A DNA stretch of 35,660 nucleotides from an uncultured Clostridia bacterium (GTDB taxonomy: Bacteria > Bacillota > Clostridia > Christensenellales > Aristaeellaceae): the NCBI GenBank assembly GCA_946527725.1, contig CAMMYM010000005.1, positions 1-35,660 on the forward strand. The letters run 5' to 3'. Position numbers and translations under genes: made by a program. Positions 26,524-35,660 of the stretch are shown piece after piece (the stretch's first letter is position 1; every line of letters begins with the position of its first letter). Below the pieces are notes generated by a model. The model saw only the letters and a list, made by a program, of their open reading frames with translations. It ran no database searches and was not told where the DNA came from.

Positions 26524-26627
26524 CAGCCTCCCTTTGCAAAAGAGGCCGGTCCGATACGGATGTAATTGCCTGTGCTGCCTGCCGTCGGCGGAAGATACGA
26601 ACTTATTTCCGGGATACGGGCCCGGTG

Positions 26628-28601
26628 TTATGCCTGTCGTTCAAAAACCGGAATGACCTCCAGGGGCGCCGGCACCGTACGTGTCCCGCCGCCCTGCAGG
26701 ATCTCCCCCGTATCGACATTGCGCCAGCTGCCCGCCGGGAAATACACCTGCCTTTCCCGCGCGCCGGGATGCATGACAGGCGCTACCAGGAAACGGCTGC
26801 CGAACATATACTGGTCCTTCAGGTCATGGCAGGCTTCATCCCCTGCAAACTCATACCACATTGCCCGCAGAAGCGGGGTTCCTTCTTCGTGGGCCTGCTT
26901 CATCAGCCCGCGGATATAGTCCCTGAGCTCTTCGCGCCGGCGCATGTATTTCACCAGGATCAGATACGCTTCCTCCCCGAAGCTCCAGACTTCATTGCTG
27001 CTGCCGCTGTTAAGCACCGGGGTTCCGTCCTTGCGGTAAACCGGTACGGAGGGCTGCCTGTCGCCGTGCAGCCGCATCACCGGGCAGTAGCATCCCCACT
27101 GGAACCAGCGGACCAGCAGTTCACGGAAGTCCGGATCGTCGGGATTCCCTGCATGAAAACCGCCGATGTCCGTCGTCCACCAGGGAATTCCCGCGACACC
27201 CATGCTGAGCCCGGCGCACACCTGGCGGCGGAAATCCTTCCAGTCGCTCATGATATCCCCGCTCCAGACCAGCGCACCGTACCGCTGGCTGCCCGCCCAG
27301 GCGCACCGAAGCAGGTTCACCGGGTTTTCCTGTCCGGCGGCTCTCATGCCTTCATAAAAACCCCGGGCGTAGCACTGGGGATAGATATTCCCGATTTCCA
27401 GATTTGGCCCGGCAGCGTAGCGGTATGCCTTGAAATCATAGGTCCCGTACTCAGGTTCCGCTTCATCCAGCCAGAAGATGCGGATCCCGTAATCGTAATA
27501 ATGCTGTTTGCATTTCTGCCAAACATATTGCCTGGCCCGCGGATTTGTCGCGTCATAGAACATGGAATCCTCCACGAAGCGCATGCCGACCTGCTCGCCG
27601 TATTCCGCACGGACCAGCAGGCCCTGCTGGTCCATTTCCGCGTAGTTCTCCGACTGAAGGGAAATCTGCGGCCAGACGGAAACCATCAGTTCAATGCCCA
27701 TCTCCTTCAGTTCCTTCACCATGGCTGCCGGATCCGGGAAGAATTCCGGGTCAAACCGGTAATCCCCCATGCGGGGCCAGTGAAAGAAATCGCAGACGAT
27801 CACATCGATCGGCAGGTTCCGTTTCTTATACTCACGGGCGACGGACAGCAGCTGCTCCTGGTTCCAGTAACGCAGCTTGCACTGCCAGAACCCCAGACCG
27901 TATTCAGGCATCATGGGAGCAAACCCCGTGGCACGGGCGTAGTTCCTGCTGATCTCCGCGGGCGTATCCCCGGCTGTAATCCAGTAATCCAGCTGGCCTG
28001 CCGCCTCTGCGTGCCAGGTGGTCCTGTTCCGGCCGAATGTCACATATCCGATGGCGGGGTTATGCCAGAGGAAACCGTATCCCCTGCTGGAAATGATGAC
28101 CGGCACGCTTGCCTGGGAATTCCTGTGCGCCAGCTCCAGCGTGCAGCCTTTCCAGTCCAGGTATTCTTCCTGGTACTGGCCCATGCCGTAGATCCGCTCC
28201 CCGTCCTGTCCGGCAAAAGTTGCGGTCAGGCTGTAACTGCCGCCGGGAATCGGCTCGAACTTCCGGGCCTGCAGGATCAGCGCGTTTTCCCCGTCCGTTT
28301 CCTGCAGGAGGATCTCATGCTTCCGGTTCAGGAAGGTAATCTTCGCCCTTTCCTTCCATCCGCAAACCTCAACCTGTGCAGTAATCTTCCCGTTGTGCAC
28401 AAAGGCCAGCCGTTCGTTTTCGATCCGGATTTCAGCAGCAGGGCATGCGGGCGGATCCAGGAGGGCAAAACGTTCGTCTTTGACTTCCCGCATCAGCGCT
28501 GCACGGACACGGATGCTGCTTTCTCCCCACGGTTCCACAATCAGGGTTTCCCCATGGTTCCGCCAGGTCAGCCGTTGGCCGTCCTGTTCAAAAAACTTCA
28601 T
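26628..28601 (-). CDS. Glycoside hydrolase family 31 (alpha-xylosidase/alpha-glucosidase-like)
   Basis: YGLGFWQCKLRYWNQEQLL, IDVIVCDFFHWPRMGDYRFDPEFFPDP, IFWLDEAEPEYG (nucleophile region), GIPWWTTDIGGF, YRKDGTPV. Confidence 0.93.
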   Translation of the reverse strand: MKFFEQDGQRLTWRNHGETLIVEPWGESSIRVRAALMREVKDERFALLDPPACPAAEIRIENERLAFVHNGKITAQVEVCGWKERAKITFLNRKHEILLQETDGENALILQARKFEPIPGGSYSLTATFAGQDGERIYGMGQYQEEYLDWKGCTLELAHRNSQASVPVIISSRGYGFLWHNPAIGYVTFGRNRTTWHAEAAGQLDYWITAGDTPAEISRNYARATGFAPMMPEYGLGFWQCKLRYWNQEQLLSVAREYKKRNLPIDVIVCDFFHWPRMGDYRFDPEFFPDPAAMVKELKEMGIELMVSVWPQISLQSENYAEMDQQGLLVRAEYGEQVGMRFVEDSMFYDATNPRARQYVWQKCKQHYYDYGIRIFWLDEAEPEYGTYDFKAYRYAAGPNLEIGNIYPQCYARGFYEGMRAAGQENPVNLLRCAWAGSQRYGALVWSGDIMSDWKDFRRQVCAGLSMGVAGIPWWTTDIGGFHAGNPDDPDFRELLVRWFQWGCYCPVMRLHGDRQPSVPVYRKDGTPVLNSGSSNEVWSFGEEAYLILVKYMRRREELRDYIRGLMKQAHEEGTPLLRAMWYEFAGDEACHDLKDQYMFGSRFLVAPVMHPGARERQVYFPAGSWRNVDTGEILQGGGTRTVPAPLEVIPVFERQA

Positions 28602-28621
28602 TTGCCTTCCCTCCCGGATCC

Positions 28622-29953
28622 CTATTTGCGCAGTTCACGGAATCCGTTTTGCGGACGGTTTCCGTGTGTTTTCTTCAGCAGTGTCTCAACCAGTTCCCAA
28701 AGCCAGTCCCGGATGATATCGCAGTCCGGGGCTTCCTGCCTGCGGAATGCAGCAATCCTTGCCGTCGGCGGAAAGTCCATCGGCACCAGTTCTCCCGCTT
28801 CCAGCAGGTTGGCCGTGAATTCGCAGGCTTCCAGCAGCTTTTCAGCATCGCCGGCAGCATCACCGAACGCCGGGCGGCGCGTTTCCCGCAGCGCACGTTC
28901 CGCATAGAAAACCGCGCGCTCAACATAATCCTCCTGGTTTACATCAGCCCGGAGGGCCTCCGGACCGCGGTGCCGGAAGAATCCGCCGATCGCAGCGACA
29001 ATGGACGGATCCCTCACTGTTCCGTCCGGATAAACAACGCCGTGGACACGGTTCCACATATCGCTGCCGATCATCAGTTCAAAGAGATACCAGCCCACCT
29101 TGTATTCATCGTGAAGCTCGATCGCCATGTCGTAGGGGTTTCCGCGCGCCAGGCAGCACATTTCATTGTCAACAATCGGTTTCCCGTATTTCCGGCCCAG
29201 TTCCTTTGCGGTTTCCAGTACGCCGCGCAGGCGGGACCGGGTTGCCGAATAATCGTGGAAGACGATCACGTCCACCAGTTCTGCCGTCCTGCTAGGTTCT
29301 GTTTCCCAGATGAATATGTTCCCGATACCGACGTCATGATCCGGATCCTTCGCCCGGATATACCGGCAGAAATGCCGGACAAATGCCCATGTCTTCTCCT
29401 GTTTGTCCCGCAGTTCGTCCATGTCCGGCACGCAGGGGCGGAAATCCTGGACGTATTTCGGTTCCTCGTCGTACCAGGTTACGAACTGGTCCGTATATCC
29501 CGGTTCATTGAATGCGTCCCAGAACAGCAGGCCCGGTTCCGCTCCGATCGTCTCCAGCAGCCGGTCAAAGTACCTCTCCCCTTCCGCCCAGCTTTCCGGC
29601 GTCCGGATGGTTTTGCCAAGGGGGCGGAGCGTTTCTCCTTCCGTGGGCCGGAACTCTTCTTCCATCGGAAAAAAGAACGCCCCGTGGTACACAATTGGAT
29701 TCGTGGATATGCCGTGCGCCCAGGCGGTGCGGACGAAATCTTTCACATGGGCAAAAAAAGCATCCGGATCCTCCCTGTATGCTGAAAAGGACAGGAAAAC
29801 CCTGGCGCTGTTCAGGCGCAGCCGCTCCGCATAACCCATGTCCCGGTCCACAGTCCCGTGGTTGTAGTGAAGCCAGAAATCCCGGTCATCCCGCGCATCC
29901 GGCTGCGTGTAATTGAATCCGCGGATTCCCGCATAGTCAACCGTCTTTTTCAT
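28622..29953 (-). CDS. Clan GH-A (cellulase/GH5-like) glycosyl hydrolase
   Basis: TIM-barrel type; FWDAFNEPGYTDQ (NEP acid/base) and PIVDNEMCC (candidate nucleophile). Confidence 0.75.
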   Translation of the reverse strand: MKKTVDYAGIRGFNYTQPDARDDRDFWLHYNHGTVDRDMGYAERLRLNSARVFLSFSAYREDPDAFFAHVKDFVRTAWAHGISTNPIVYHGAFFFPMEEEFRPTEGETLRPLGKTIRTPESWAEGERYFDRLLETIGAEPGLLFWDAFNEPGYTDQFVTWYDEEPKYVQDFRPCVPDMDELRDKQEKTWAFVRHFCRYIRAKDPDHDVGIGNIFIWETEPSRTAELVDVIVFHDYSATRSRLRGVLETAKELGRKYGKPIVDNEMCCLARGNPYDMAIELHDEYKVGWYLFELMIGSDMWNRVHGVVYPDGTVRDPSIVAAIGGFFRHRGPEALRADVNQEDYVERAVFYAERALRETRRPAFGDAAGDAEKLLEACEFTANLLEAGELVPMDFPPTARIAAFRRQEAPDCDIIRDWLWELVETLLKKTHGNRPQNGFRELRK

Positions 29954-29967
29954 TTTTTACCTCCGAG

Positions 29968-30054
29968 CGTTTCAAACGGAAACCTGCTGTAAACTTGTGG
30001 CGAACCGGCCGTATCTTTTACGGATGATATAGCATATACGGCGGGGTTTGTAAA
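29968..30054 (-). promoter_or_regulatory. Promoter of the GH-A/GH31 unit with palindromic operator candidate
   Basis: TTTACA (30054..30049), 17 bp, TATATC (30031..30026); palindrome CGTTTCAAACG (29968..29978) in the 5' UTR. Confidence 0.6.
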
Positions 30055-30114
30055 CAGTTTCCCGGAAAAAGGAAGCCTGCGTCCGGCCGAAGGACGGGGA
30101 CGTATACGGATCGT

Positions 30115-31917
30115 TCAGCATTTTTCCTGCGTGCAGGAATCCGGAAGCTGGACCCGTCCCTGCATTCCATCGGAAGCTTCCATTGCCTCCCATCTTTTCC
30201 TGAACCAGTGGGCAGCCATTTTCGGCCTGCGGTCCCGGGTAAAGAGGCCTTTCCGGTTTCCGCCCGCGCGCATGGGACCCTGGCAGGTGGAAAAATCGGC
30301 AAAATTCCACGGCATTTCGCCGATCACAAACGCCCTTTCATCCAGGCATTCGCTCATGGCCTGATAGTATGCCACCTGGAATTCCTCTGTGAACATTTCC
30401 GCAGCCGCGCCGTGCAGTCCGGCAATGGTATCCGCGCCGTATTCGGAGAGAATCACCGGCTTATGCTGTTTTTCCCACCAGTCAAGTTCAATCCGGAAGG
30501 CATATTTTGCTGTTTCCAGGTCGCCTGAAAGGTTATACCATCCGTAATACCGGTTGATCAGCACTACATCCATGGAACAGATCACCTTATCCCGGTCGTA
30601 TCGGTTCTGGCATCCGACTACGGTGACCGGCCGGTTCTGCGGATCCATCCGGTGGGCTGCCTCATAGAGCGGGTGCCAGTAACTGTATGCCTTCTCCGGC
30701 AGGGTATCCGTGTCCGGTTCATTTCCCAGACTCCACATAACGATGCAGGGATGGTTTTTGTCCCGATCAATCATATCCCGCAGCACCTGTTCATGGTAAT
30801 CCGCCAGGTTCCAGCCGTAGTTTTCGGATGCCCACATACCTACCGCCGGTGTTTCATCGACGATGACGATTCCTTCCCGGTCGCACAGCTGGTACATTTC
30901 CTCCGCATAGGGATAGTGGCTGGTCCGGAAGCAGTTGGCGTGCAGCCAGTGGTACAGGTTGATATCCGTCACGTTCAGGCAGGTATCCAGGCCCCGGCCG
31001 TGGAACGGGCTGTCCTCATGCTTGCAGGGGCCATGGAAATGGAACGGTTTTCCGTTGATCAGGAAACGCGTGCCGTCCGTTTTCACTTCCCGGATCCCGA
31101 AGGGCAGTTCGTACAGGTCCTCCCCGCAGGTAATCCTTGCAGTATAAAGATACGGTGTTCCGGGCCGCGGTTCCCACAGTTTCGGCTTCGTAATCTGCAG
31201 TGTTCCCTGCCTGCCGCTGCCCCGCGCCGCAACCCTGCCCTCAGCGTCCAGGACCTCAATCCGCGTCTCGCCGCTTTCTCCGGACGTTTCAATGCTGAAG
31301 CGCACTTCGCCGTTCATGGAAGGAACCAGGGTGACGTCCCGGATATACGCCCGGGGTGTGGCAAGCAGGCGCACCGGACGCTGGATCCCGGTATAGTTGA
31401 AAAAGTCAAAGGCAGGCCGGTTGACTCCCTGTTCTGCCTGGCGTTTTTTCCCTGCTTCCACCGACGGGATGCCGGGATTATCGGAGCCGAAGAAAGCTGT
31501 ATCCCCTTCCGTGCCGATCGGCAGCGTCCCGTGGTTGATCCGGTTATCCGCTTCCACTGCCAGTTCCGCAGTTTCCCCCGGTCCCAGCAGGCCGTCCAGC
31601 TCCACTTCAAAGGGCAGGAAGCCGCCGCGGTGTGAGGCAATCTCACGGCCGTCCAGGAGGATCCTGGCACTGTGGGCCACTGCATCAAAGCGCAGGCAGG
31701 TGCGCATTCCCTTCCATGCAGCGGGAATTGTAATCTTCCGGCGATACTCGACAACGCCGGCCCGGCTGCGGAATCTGGCGTCCGGGCTCTGGTCGTTGTA
31801 GGACGCAGGAACAGCGAGCGGCTGCCATTCTTCGTCCCCCTGGAAGCGGAAGTCCCATATTCCGCCGAGGTCCAGCATCATCCGGGAAGCATTGTTCTGC
31901 GGATACAGCATGCTCAT
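30115..31917 (-). CDS. uidA: Beta-glucuronidase (GH2)
   Basis: MWSLGNEPDT (acid/base), KPVILSEYGADTIAGLH (nucleophile), GGNRKGLFTRDRRPKMAAH containing the uronate-recognising NxK motif. Confidence 0.92.
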   Translation of the reverse strand: MSMLYPQNNASRMMLDLGGIWDFRFQGDEEWQPLAVPASYNDQSPDARFRSRAGVVEYRRKITIPAAWKGMRTCLRFDAVAHSARILLDGREIASHRGGFLPFEVELDGLLGPGETAELAVEADNRINHGTLPIGTEGDTAFFGSDNPGIPSVEAGKKRQAEQGVNRPAFDFFNYTGIQRPVRLLATPRAYIRDVTLVPSMNGEVRFSIETSGESGETRIEVLDAEGRVAARGSGRQGTLQITKPKLWEPRPGTPYLYTARITCGEDLYELPFGIREVKTDGTRFLINGKPFHFHGPCKHEDSPFHGRGLDTCLNVTDINLYHWLHANCFRTSHYPYAEEMYQLCDREGIVIVDETPAVGMWASENYGWNLADYHEQVLRDMIDRDKNHPCIVMWSLGNEPDTDTLPEKAYSYWHPLYEAAHRMDPQNRPVTVVGCQNRYDRDKVICSMDVVLINRYYGWYNLSGDLETAKYAFRIELDWWEKQHKPVILSEYGADTIAGLHGAAAEMFTEEFQVAYYQAMSECLDERAFVIGEMPWNFADFSTCQGPMRAGGNRKGLFTRDRRPKMAAHWFRKRWEAMEASDGMQGRVQLPDSCTQEKC

Positions 31918-31944
31918 GATTGTCCGTCCTCCAAAGATCTGTTT

Positions 31945-33054
31945 TCAGCTCCACAGCCCCGGGTCTTTCCCGCACAGTTTCATGAGGGCTTCCACCAGGA
32001 AGTAATCACCGTAGACGATATTGGTATGCCGTCCGGCCCCGTCGTCGTGGTAACTTGCGGTGCAGCGGGTCAGGATGCCGCACCGTTCCTCCCCAAAGTC
32101 GGCGCAGTGCACCAGCAGCCCGTCAATAAGCCGCTCTGCGCTGTGCCTCCAGGTCTCATCCCCCGTCAGCGCGGCCAGTTCCTGCAGGCCGCAGGCAGCG
32201 ATCGCACCGGCGATGTTGTCTGTCCTTTCCTCCTCCGGCGGCTGGCAGAAATCACAGTCAGTCAGCCCGTCCGGGCGGATATGCGCTGTAAAATTGGCAG
32301 CGATCCGCTTCGCCGCGTCCAGGTATTGCGGCTTCTTCATATGCCGGTATGCAAGTGTGAATCCATACAGTCCCCAGGCCTGCCCCCTGCTCCACTCCGT
32401 TCCCAGGGCATATCCCTGCCCGGCATGTTCCCGGACCCGCCTGCCCGTTACGGGGTCAAATTCAATAATGTGGCTCACTGATCCGTTCTCCCGCAGGAAT
32501 TCCCGCAGGGTTGTATCCGCGTGGACGCCCGCAGCCTGCCTGAACCGTGGATCGCCGGTATCCCGGCTGGCCCGGTACAGCAATGCCAGGTTCATCATGC
32601 AGTCGATGATGGCGTACCCGACCCGGTCCGGTTCGTTCCACGCCCGGATGAATCCCGCCGGGTTGAACCGTCCCATCAGCAGGGACGCCGCATGCAGCAT
32701 GTCCGTTTCCGCCTGTTCGTTTCCCGTCAGTTTCGCGTCCGCGCCGCAGGAAAGCAGGTACATAAACCCGACGTCATGGTTCAGCCTGCGGAAAGTCCTG
32801 AACTCGTCCGTCAGCAGTTTCTCCGCCCGCCGGGCTTCGTCCCGGAAGAAATCATCCCCCGTCAGGCACCAGAGCTGCCACATCAGTCCCGGCCAGAATC
32901 CGCCTGTCCACCAGCTGTTTCCGTCGTAAGGACTGGTAATCCATTTCCCTGCTGCACTCTGGTACGGAATGATCCCGCATTCCGAGGCTGCTTCCGCAGT
33001 CTTCCGGATTTTTCCGGCAATCCTTTCCAGGGCTTTTTCATAACGATTCAGCAA
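31945..33054 (-). CDS. Unsaturated glucuronyl hydrolase (GH88)
   Basis: NSWWTGGFWPGLMW, RLNHDVGFMYLLSCG, DRVGYAIIDCMMNLALLYRAS, ALGTEWSRGQAWGLYGFTLAYR; TTG start 33054 with SD GAGGAGG, overlapping the upstream stop. Confidence 0.92.
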   Translation of the reverse strand: MLNRYEKALERIAGKIRKTAEAASECGIIPYQSAAGKWITSPYDGNSWWTGGFWPGLMWQLWCLTGDDFFRDEARRAEKLLTDEFRTFRRLNHDVGFMYLLSCGADAKLTGNEQAETDMLHAASLLMGRFNPAGFIRAWNEPDRVGYAIIDCMMNLALLYRASRDTGDPRFRQAAGVHADTTLREFLRENGSVSHIIEFDPVTGRRVREHAGQGYALGTEWSRGQAWGLYGFTLAYRHMKKPQYLDAAKRIAANFTAHIRPDGLTDCDFCQPPEEERTDNIAGAIAACGLQELAALTGDETWRHSAERLIDGLLVHCADFGEERCGILTRCTASYHDDGAGRHTNIVYGDYFLVEALMKLCGKDPGLWS

Positions 33055-34837
33055 GTATCCGCACCTCCTCGGGTATTCTTTCCGGCAAGCGGTCCCCCGC
33101 ATCCGTAAACACCGCACAAAGCAGCATATGTTCTCCCGGCTCCAGCGCGGCGTGCAGCGTTGGCAGCACGCACCGCGGTGCCATCAGGTTGGTGTTCGGT
33201 TCCGTATGGATCACTTCGCCGCTGTCGTAACCCTCCAGGCCATAGATGGCGCTTGTCCCCATCTCCCCGCTTGCAGCGGCATGGCATCCGTCCGCTTCAG
33301 TTGCCGTACGGATCCTGTCGCAGGGTCTGGCCCCTGAACGGTCTTTCGGCACCGAGAAGGCGCCCTCCGCCGCTTCCAGGGCAATTTCATTCCGGATCAC
33401 ATGTTTCCGCACATGCCACATGCCCAGCGGAGCGATCACCGTATCAACGACCACGCCGCTGCGCGGAACCCACGTGAATGAAATCCGGTCCTCTTCCAGT
33501 CTGTATTGTTCACAGCCGCTGCGTACATGCCAGAGGTCTTTTCCGGCAGCCTTCACCGCCAGCATGGAATCATATGCGCCGCGGTTCAGGGCGGATTCCT
33601 CCTTGGCCACGGAAAACGCGAACTGCGTGGAATAGGCGAATTTTTCATATTTTTCGTCCTCATGCATGTGCTCCCATGCATGATTTCCTGCCGTATAAGC
33701 CACGACCTGCCTGTTTTCCGGATCGCGGGTCAGCAGCAGCCTCACCTGCGGATCGAGGAACCGCAGCGGCGGAAGATACGCCTCTTCCTCCGCCTGCCAG
33801 AAGGGGTGTTCCTCCGGCAGTGCCAGGATCCAGAATGTCTTCAGCGCCCAGTACGGTGATCCCTGCGCGTTGTATCCTTCCGCAGCGCACAGGTTCGGGT
33901 ACCCGTATCCGACGGTCAGCGCCCCGCCCCGGTCAAATATCGGCCGGCCAAGCCAGAAGCGCATGTTCCCCAGCAGCAGGCGCTTGACCTGCCCGAGGTT
34001 CATTCCTTCGCAGTTCACACCGGCGAACACCATCGCCGCCCAGAAGGAGCTCTGGCAAAAGCGGTAGGTCAGGCTGCGCCCGTAAGGCAGTCCCCTGCCT
34101 TCCCGGTCAAACCAGCAGGCGAAGCGCGGGGCGATCATGGCCGCACGTTCCCTGATCCGCATGCAGCGCTGCGGATCTTCCTGGTCCATCAGTGCTGCAT
34201 ACAGCAGGCTGTAAAAATGAAATCCCCACAGCGTGTAGTAATCCCGTTTCGTCGGATAGTCAAAATACCACCCGTCCGCCGTATAGTGGCTTTCCATCAT
34301 GTCCATGTCTTCCTGCAGCCGCCGTTTGTCTGACGGCATGCCGTTTTTCATGAACCCGATGTTTACCAGGATGCGGAAAAAACGCCAGTTGTTCTTTGGC
34401 ATGTCGTACAGGTTGATCTGGTTCAGCCAGTTGTACAGGTTTACCTGCTGTTTTTCATCCATCGGCCCCAGGAAAGCTTCCGGTGCAAAGCACAATCCGC
34501 ATCCGATGACAGCCATTTCCACCATCCGCTGGTCGGTGTCGCCGATGTCCCCCCAGTATTCCACGTGCTCCGGATCGGTGCCGTGGATCAGGCCTTCCTG
34601 CCACAGGGGCAGGAATTCCCCGGCTTCCGGGCATTTCCCGGCCAGCATGGGCACCAGCGCCCACAATGCCCGGCTGTAGCACTCCATACCGGCAACGTCC
34701 TCCCCGTAATGGGCTGATCCGTTCCCGACATAGATCCGCGCCTTTCCCGGCGTCATGCAGGAAACCAGGGGCCGAAGGATCTCTGCGGCTGCTTTCCTGA
34801 CGTCCTGCCGTGTGCGAAGCTGGTTTTGTCCGGCCAT
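33038..34837 (-). CDS. DUF2264 domain-containing protein
   Basis: PGKARIYVGNGSAHYGEDVAGMECYSRALWALVPMLAGKCPE...LPLWQEGLIHGTDPEHVEYWGDIGDTDQRMVEMAVIG matches the DUF2264 N-terminus. Confidence 0.88.
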   Translation of the reverse strand: MAGQNQLRTRQDVRKAAAEILRPLVSCMTPGKARIYVGNGSAHYGEDVAGMECYSRALWALVPMLAGKCPEAGEFLPLWQEGLIHGTDPEHVEYWGDIGDTDQRMVEMAVIGCGLCFAPEAFLGPMDEKQQVNLYNWLNQINLYDMPKNNWRFFRILVNIGFMKNGMPSDKRRLQEDMDMMESHYTADGWYFDYPTKRDYYTLWGFHFYSLLYAALMDQEDPQRCMRIRERAAMIAPRFACWFDREGRGLPYGRSLTYRFCQSSFWAAMVFAGVNCEGMNLGQVKRLLLGNMRFWLGRPIFDRGGALTVGYGYPNLCAAEGYNAQGSPYWALKTFWILALPEEHPFWQAEEEAYLPPLRFLDPQVRLLLTRDPENRQVVAYTAGNHAWEHMHEDEKYEKFAYSTQFAFSVAKEESALNRGAYDSMLAVKAAGKDLWHVRSGCEQYRLEEDRISFTWVPRSGVVVDTVIAPLGMWHVRKHVIRNEIALEAAEGAFSVPKDRSGARPCDRIRTATEADGCHAAASGEMGTSAIYGLEGYDSGEVIHTEPNTNLMAPRCVLPTLHAALEPGEHMLLCAVFTDAGDRLPERIPEEVRILAESL

Positions 34838-34840
34838 TCT

Positions 34841-35660
34841 TTATTCCCCCTGCTCCCTGGCTGTAAATGTAAAGTCCGTCCGGAACCTGTCCGTTATTCC
34901 GCCGGCCAGCATCACCCGCCACAGGCTGCCCGGCCAGCTGCGTGCCATCCGTGGATCCGTGACCTCTTTCTCCTCTTTGGAAAAGCGCATGCCTTCCGGG
35001 CAGCGGATCACCAGTCTCCCGGCCGTAATCTGGCCGTTCTCCCATACAGGTTCGTCACGGAGCAGGAAGACCCAAACCACTTCCTGTGCCGCCTGCAGTC
35101 TTCCCTCGTCCGTCAGGCAAAGCCCGTTCCTGCTCAGCCGGAAACTGCGTCTCAGCATTTCCGCGCCTGCCTCCGGGCCGTAGGCCGCTTCCAGGTCCAG
35201 CACCAGGCCATCCGGTGTGCAGGCCGCGTTTTTCGCGGCATATTCGCTGCCTTCCCGCTGTTCGCAGCCGCCGATAACCGGCAGGTTATGCCAGCCGGAC
35301 TGTACATTCCACAGCGTATAGCGTTCTGCCGAGAATGTTTTTGCCGTATACACCATGTTCCCTGCGTCCACAACCGCCGGACTCCCTCCCTGCATCAGGA
35401 TAAAGGTGCCGACGTCATTATGGTTGTGGTTCTCGCCGTTATGTCCGCCCTTGCAGGCCAGTACCCATTCTCCCCGCCGGACGACGCGCATCTGGAGGTC
35501 CGGCAGCCAGGCGTCCGCCTGCTCCCCGGTGCACTGCAGCGGCTCCGCCGGCACGTTGAACAGCAAATCCAGGGCACGGGTAAGATGCGGCACGTCGTTC
35601 AGCTGGTCCGCAACCGTCCCGCGCATCTTCACGCCCATCGCTGCCAGTGCGGGATCGTCC
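34841..35660 (-). CDS. Heparinase II/III family protein (C-terminal part; 5' end beyond window)
   Basis: ACKGGHNGENHNHNDVGTFILMQGGSPAVVDAGNMVYTAKTFSAERYTLWNVQSGWHNLPVIGG; reading frame open to the window edge. Confidence 0.9.
   Translation of the reverse strand, partial: DDPALAAMGVKMRGTVADQLNDVPHLTRALDLLFNVPAEPLQCTGEQADAWLPDLQMRVVRRGEWVLACKGGHNGENHNHNDVGTFILMQGGSPAVVDAGNMVYTAKTFSAERYTLWNVQSGWHNLPVIGGCEQREGSEYAAKNAACTPDGLVLDLEAAYGPEAGAEMLRRSFRLSRNGLCLTDEGRLQAAQEVVWVFLLRDEPVWENGQITAGRLVIRCPEGMRFSKEEKEVTDPRMARSWPGSLWRVMLAGGITDRFRTDFTFTAREQGE

Noticed and set aside
26334-28907. 857-aa plus-strand ORF
   Set aside because: Antisense to a clear GH31 gene; no recognisable domains; long antisense ORFs arise from the GC-rich codon usage.
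28649-29785. 378-aa plus-strand ORF (and similar ones in 30652-31635 and 32060-32929)
   Set aside because: Antisense to GH-A, GH2 and GH88 genes with clear motifs on the minus strand.
1-35660. CRISPR arrays, tRNA/rRNA genes, IS elements, phage genes
   Set aside because: No periodic repeats, no cloverleaf/rRNA signatures, and no transposase, integrase or phage-like ORFs recognised in the window.

Overview
The window is a 35.66 kb bacterial chromosomal segment, probably from a Gram-positive Bacillota (Clostridia-like) genome, judged from its strong SD sites, TTGACA/TATAAT-type promoters and intrinsic terminators. Almost all genes lie on the minus strand; only an SLC13-like transporter and a [FeFe]-hydrogenase-like gene lie on the plus strand. 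Read right to left, it contains: (i) a uronic-acid polysaccharide utilisation locus (heparinase II/III, DUF2264, GH88, GH2 beta-glucuronidase, clan GH-A hydrolase, GH31); (ii) a group-B-like monomeric [FeFe] hydrogenase and an SLC13/ArsB-type transporter with a structured leader; (iii) a secreted protein with two tandem DUF218/YdcF domains and a YczE/YitT-like membrane protein; (iv) a LacI regulator followed by two different ABC transporters with an inositol-monophosphatase-family gene between them; (v) a CjaA-like cysteine ABC transporter; (vi) a 2H phosphoesterase / GNAT / S66 peptidase cassette; (vii) GH3, beta-phosphoglucomutase-like, mannonate dehydratase (UxuA) and the start of an SDR gene. 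The most interesting signals outside the long ORFs are: a 25-aa poly-Cys leader peptide with its own promoter and a terminator upstream of the CjaA-like gene; a riboswitch-like leader before the SLC13-like gene; a self-contained 36-aa small-protein (or sRNA) unit with promoter, SD and terminator; and a vestigial second GH3 5' end between pgmB and uxuA. All assignments come from reading the sequence by eye. No database search or folding was run.
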